This document shows positions 6,444 to 7,906 of a stretch of 7,906 nucleotides of DNA, piece after piece. Location: NCBI GenBank assembly GCA_016194625.1, contig JACQBB010000209.1, positions 1-7,906 of the forward strand, in the 5' to 3' direction. Every line of letters starts with the position of its first letter. Within the stretch, counting starts at the first letter, position 1. The position numbers were made by a program, and so were the translations under genes. The notes under the pieces were generated by a model, which saw only the letters and a program-made list of their open reading frames with translations, made no database searches and was not told the origin of the DNA. Origin of the DNA: Elusimicrobiota bacterium (GTDB taxonomy: Bacteria; Elusimicrobiota; Elusimicrobia; UBA1565; UBA9628).

Positions 6444-6472
6444 AGTGTAGACCCTGAACCGGCGTTCCGCAA
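6444..6472 (-). promoter_or_regulatory. Promoter of the HExxH two-gene unit
   Basis: On the minus strand TTGCGG (6472-6467), 17 nt, TACACT (6449-6444), identical in hexamers and spacing to the lipoprotein promoter. The leader would be about 16 nt and includes the Shine-Dalgarno. The -35 lies only 14 nt past the stop codon of the DUF2203 gene, so this unit is separately initiated although read-through from the sdhB operon is possible; no terminator is seen between them. Confidence 0.7.
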
Positions 6473-6485
6473 GGGGGGGCGCCGC

Positions 6486-6881
6486 TCACGAGGGCTTGCG
6501 CTTCGGCAGGGGCTTGCGGCCGGAGAAGCCTTCCTCGACGCCGTGGTAGTGCGCGACGCGCTTGTCGCCGAGGCGCCAGCACAGGTACACCTCGCGCCCG
6601 TCGAGGCGGGCCGGGAAGTCGACGAGCGCGGGGTCCACGCCCTTGGGCAGGGCGCCCAGCTCGACGATCTTGCGCATCCAGTCGTCGATCCCGCGGGTCA
6701 GGAACCGCAGCTGGGAGCGTTCGATCGCGTCCGTCGCGGGATCCGCGGAGCCGGCGTCCGCGCGGGCCTTGAGGCCCCGCGCCTTCACCTCGGCCTGCGC
6801 GACCAGCTCGGCGACGGCCTCGAAGATCCGCTCGAGCTCCGGGATCAGCGCCTCCGCCTCGGCGACGGTGAAGTACCTCAC
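6486..6881 (-). CDS. DUF2203 domain-containing protein
   Basis: The 131-residue protein matches the DUF2203 family along its whole length. It has the N-terminal YFTVAEAEALIPELERIF helix, a central charged helix, and the C-terminal block VDFPARLDGREVYLCWRLGD followed by VAHYHGVEEGFSGRKPLP, which is the family signature. The family is small, cytoplasmic and of unknown function. The start is GTG at 6881, overlapping the stop codon of the upstream release-factor-like gene by 4 nt (GTGA), with a GGAG 5 nt upstream. The pair is therefore translationally coupled. It is the last gene of the sdhB operon seen here. The link between DUF2203 and the release-factor-like protein is by gene order only. Confidence 0.92.
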   Translation of the reverse strand: MRYFTVAEAEALIPELERIFEAVAELVAQAEVKARGLKARADAGSADPATDAIERSQLRFLTRGIDDWMRKIVELGALPKGVDPALVDFPARLDGREVYLCWRLGDKRVAHYHGVEEGFSGRKPLPKRKPS

Positions 6882-7267
6882 GCGGGCTCCGGCGGGGGCG
6901 CGGCGCCGTATTTCTCCGCGGAGCGCGACGCCGCGCGCGCCTTGCGCCGCCGCAGGCGCTCGAACTCCTTGAGGCGCTCGGAGGTTTCCGGCGAGACCTT
7001 CATCTCGACGCGGTCGACGAGCTCGCGCAGCGCCAGGAAGCGGTTGAGGCTGCGCTTGCGCTCGCGCTGGCAGGCGACGCGGATGTCCAGCGGCGGGTAG
7101 TACAGCTGGACGCGGTTCGAGGTCTTGTTGACCTTCTGTCCGCCCTTGCCTCCGCCGCGCGAGAAGGACTCCTCGATGAGCGCGACCGAGACGCCCAGGC
7201 GCAGCACGCGGGCCTTGAGCTCCGCGAGCTTCCCCGGCGCGACGCCGAAGTCCTCGTCGATCCTCAA
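6878..7267 (-). CDS. Stand-alone GGQ-domain peptide chain release factor-like protein
   Basis: The 129-residue protein consists of a short N-terminal helix (11-25) and an RF-1 domain. SRGGGKGGQKVNKTSNRVQL (36-55) carries the GGQ motif at 42-44, whose Gln methyl acceptor promotes peptidyl-tRNA hydrolysis in all class I release factors. CQRERKRSLNRFLALREL (66-83) is also typical. Residues 95-122 are strongly basic and helical, like the ribosome-tunnel-binding tails of ArfB/YaeJ and mtRF-R. The codon-recognition domains of RF1/RF2 are absent, so it should act on stalled or unusual ribosome complexes rather than at normal stops. It is nearer to the 'peptide chain release factor-like' group than to classical ArfB, judged by eye. 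The best start is TTG at 7267, 13 nt after the sdhB stop; no ATG or good Shine-Dalgarno is near. A GTG at residue 21 is an alternative but would cut the conserved helix. Confidence 0.88.
   Translation of the reverse strand: MRIDEDFGVAPGKLAELKARVLRLGVSVALIEESFSRGGGKGGQKVNKTSNRVQLYYPPLDIRVACQRERKRSLNRFLALRELVDRVEMKVSPETSERLKEFERLRRRKARAASRSAEKYGAAPPPEPA
6887..6890 (-). promoter_or_regulatory. Shine-Dalgarno of the DUF2203 gene
   Basis: GGAG on the minus strand, 5 nt before the GTG at 6881 and inside the upstream gene. It supports GTG as the start. Confidence 0.5.
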
Positions 7268-7280
7268 GGCCCGCGTTTCT

Positions 7281-7906
7281 CTATTCGGAGACGACCATCG
7301 CGCGCACGAACTCGCGGTTCAGGCGGGCGATGTTGGAGACCTTGATCTCCTTCGGGCAGGAGGCCTCGCACTCGTACTCGTTGGTGCAGTGGCCGAAGCC
7401 CTCGGCGTCCATCGCCTCGCGCATCGCGAGCACGCGCTTCTCGCGCTCGGGCTGGCCCTGCGGCAGCAGCGCGTACTGGGAGACCTTGGCCGCGACGAAC
7501 AGCATCGCCGACGCGTTCGGGCACGCCGCCACGCACGCGCCGCAGCCGATGCACGACGCCGCGTCCATCGCCTTCTCGGCCTTGTCGTGCGGGACCAGGA
7601 TGTTGTTCGCGTCGCAGGCGTTGCCGGTGTTCACCGACACGAAGCCGCCGGCCGCCTGGATGCGGTCGAAGGCGGAGCGGTCCACGACCAGGTCCTTGAC
7701 GACCGGGAAGGCCTTCGCGCGGAACGGCTCGACGACGATCGTGTCGCCGTCCTTGTAGCGGCGCATGTGGAGCTGGCAGGTCGTCGCGGCCTTGTCCGGG
7801 CCGTGGGCCTGGCCGTCGATCATCAGCGAGCACATGCCGCAGATGCCCTCGCGGCAGTCGTGGTCGAAGGCGACGGCGTCCTCGCCCTTGGCGACGAGCT
7901 GCTCGT
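7281..7906 (-). CDS. sdhB: Succinate dehydrogenase/fumarate reductase iron-sulfur subunit, N-terminus outside window
   Basis: About 208 of an expected 240-250 residues are visible; the frame runs off the right edge. From the edge it reads [10 protein letters not shown], then TTCQLHMR, which are the four cysteines of the [2Fe-2S] cluster (spacing C-x4-C-x2-C, then a Cys 18 residues on, longer than the 12 in E. coli). [14 protein letters not shown] gives C-x2-C-x2-C-x3-C, and [14 protein letters not shown] gives C-x5-C-x3-C. These match the spacing of E. coli SdhB residues 149/152/155/159 and 206/212/216, which bind the [4Fe-4S] and [3Fe-4S] clusters. The subunit passes electrons between the flavoprotein SdhA and membrane quinone. 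The sequence style is that of the Bacteroidetes/deltaproteobacterial enzymes. sdhA and the membrane subunit should lie to the right of the window. Direction (succinate oxidation or fumarate reduction) cannot be told. Confidence 0.94.
   Translation of the reverse strand, partial: EQLVAKGEDAVAFDHDCREGICGMCSLMIDGQAHGPDKAATTCQLHMRRYKDGDTIVVEPFRAKAFPVVKDLVVDRSAFDRIQAAGGFVSVNTGNACDANNILVPHDKAEKAMDAASCIGCGACVAACPNASAMLFVAAKVSQYALLPQGQPEREKRVLAMREAMDAEGFGHCTNEYECEASCPKEIKVSNIARLNREFVRAMVVSE

Noticed and set aside
6878..7267. Fragment of RF1 or RF2
   Set aside because: The protein has its own start and stop context, a basic tail, and tight coupling to neighbours. It looks like a complete stand-alone RF-1-domain protein rather than a broken prfA/prfB.
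1..7906. Mobile element, CRISPR array or defence system
   Set aside because: No transposase, integrase, terminal or direct repeats, spacer-like arrays or known defence domains were found. Although the tRNA-Pro gene is a possible integration site, no attachment duplicate or integrase is nearby.

Overview
The window is a GC-rich (roughly 70%), densely packed bacterial segment with nine protein genes (the two at the edges cut by the window ends) and one tRNA gene. A Pal/OmpA-type lipoprotein with a peptidoglycan-binding domain, a periplasmic-type multihaem cytochrome c and several signal peptides point to a diderm (Gram-negative) bacterium. The SdhB subunit is of the longer Bacteroidetes/deltaproteobacterial type. 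GC, gene content and secreted HExxH proteins would fit a high-GC Elusimicrobiota or a deltaproteobacterial/myxococcal-like lineage. This placement is inference, and no phylogenetic marker in the window settles it.

Layout from left to right. (1) 1-1548 (+): the C-terminal two thirds of a LonB-type protease, closed by a strong intrinsic terminator at 1570-1605. (2) 1707-2465 (+): an exported five-haem cytochrome c, preceded by a weak promoter candidate, a 7-bp hairpin and a strong Shine-Dalgarno sequence. It converges, with only 3 nt between stop codons, on (3) the minus-strand pair 4173-3646 (OmpA/Pal-like lipoprotein) and 3641-2469 (RtcB RNA ligase), which probably form one transcript. (4) A 70-bp divergent promoter region separates this unit from a plus-strand tRNA-Pro(UGG) at 4244-4316. 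(5) 6420-4332 (-): a two-gene unit encoding a secreted protein with an HExxH zinc-protease motif and, 1 nt downstream, a small secreted protein that looks like the PsbP/DcrB fold. (6) 7906-6486 (-): the end of a respiratory operon with sdhB/frdB (partial), then a stand-alone GGQ release-factor-like protein, then a DUF2203 protein that overlaps it by 4 nt.

The most useful new observation is regulatory. The lipoprotein-rtcB unit and the HExxH unit carry the same promoter pattern, TTGCGG, 17 nt, TACACT, followed by a shared G(A/T)C. For the lipoprotein gene the predicted transcription start falls on the GTG start codon, which suggests a leaderless mRNA. The least explained genes are the HExxH protein and its small partner. 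No mobile element, CRISPR array or defence island is visible, and most of the window is ordinary core-genome content. All stretches without a gene are shorter than 160 bases.
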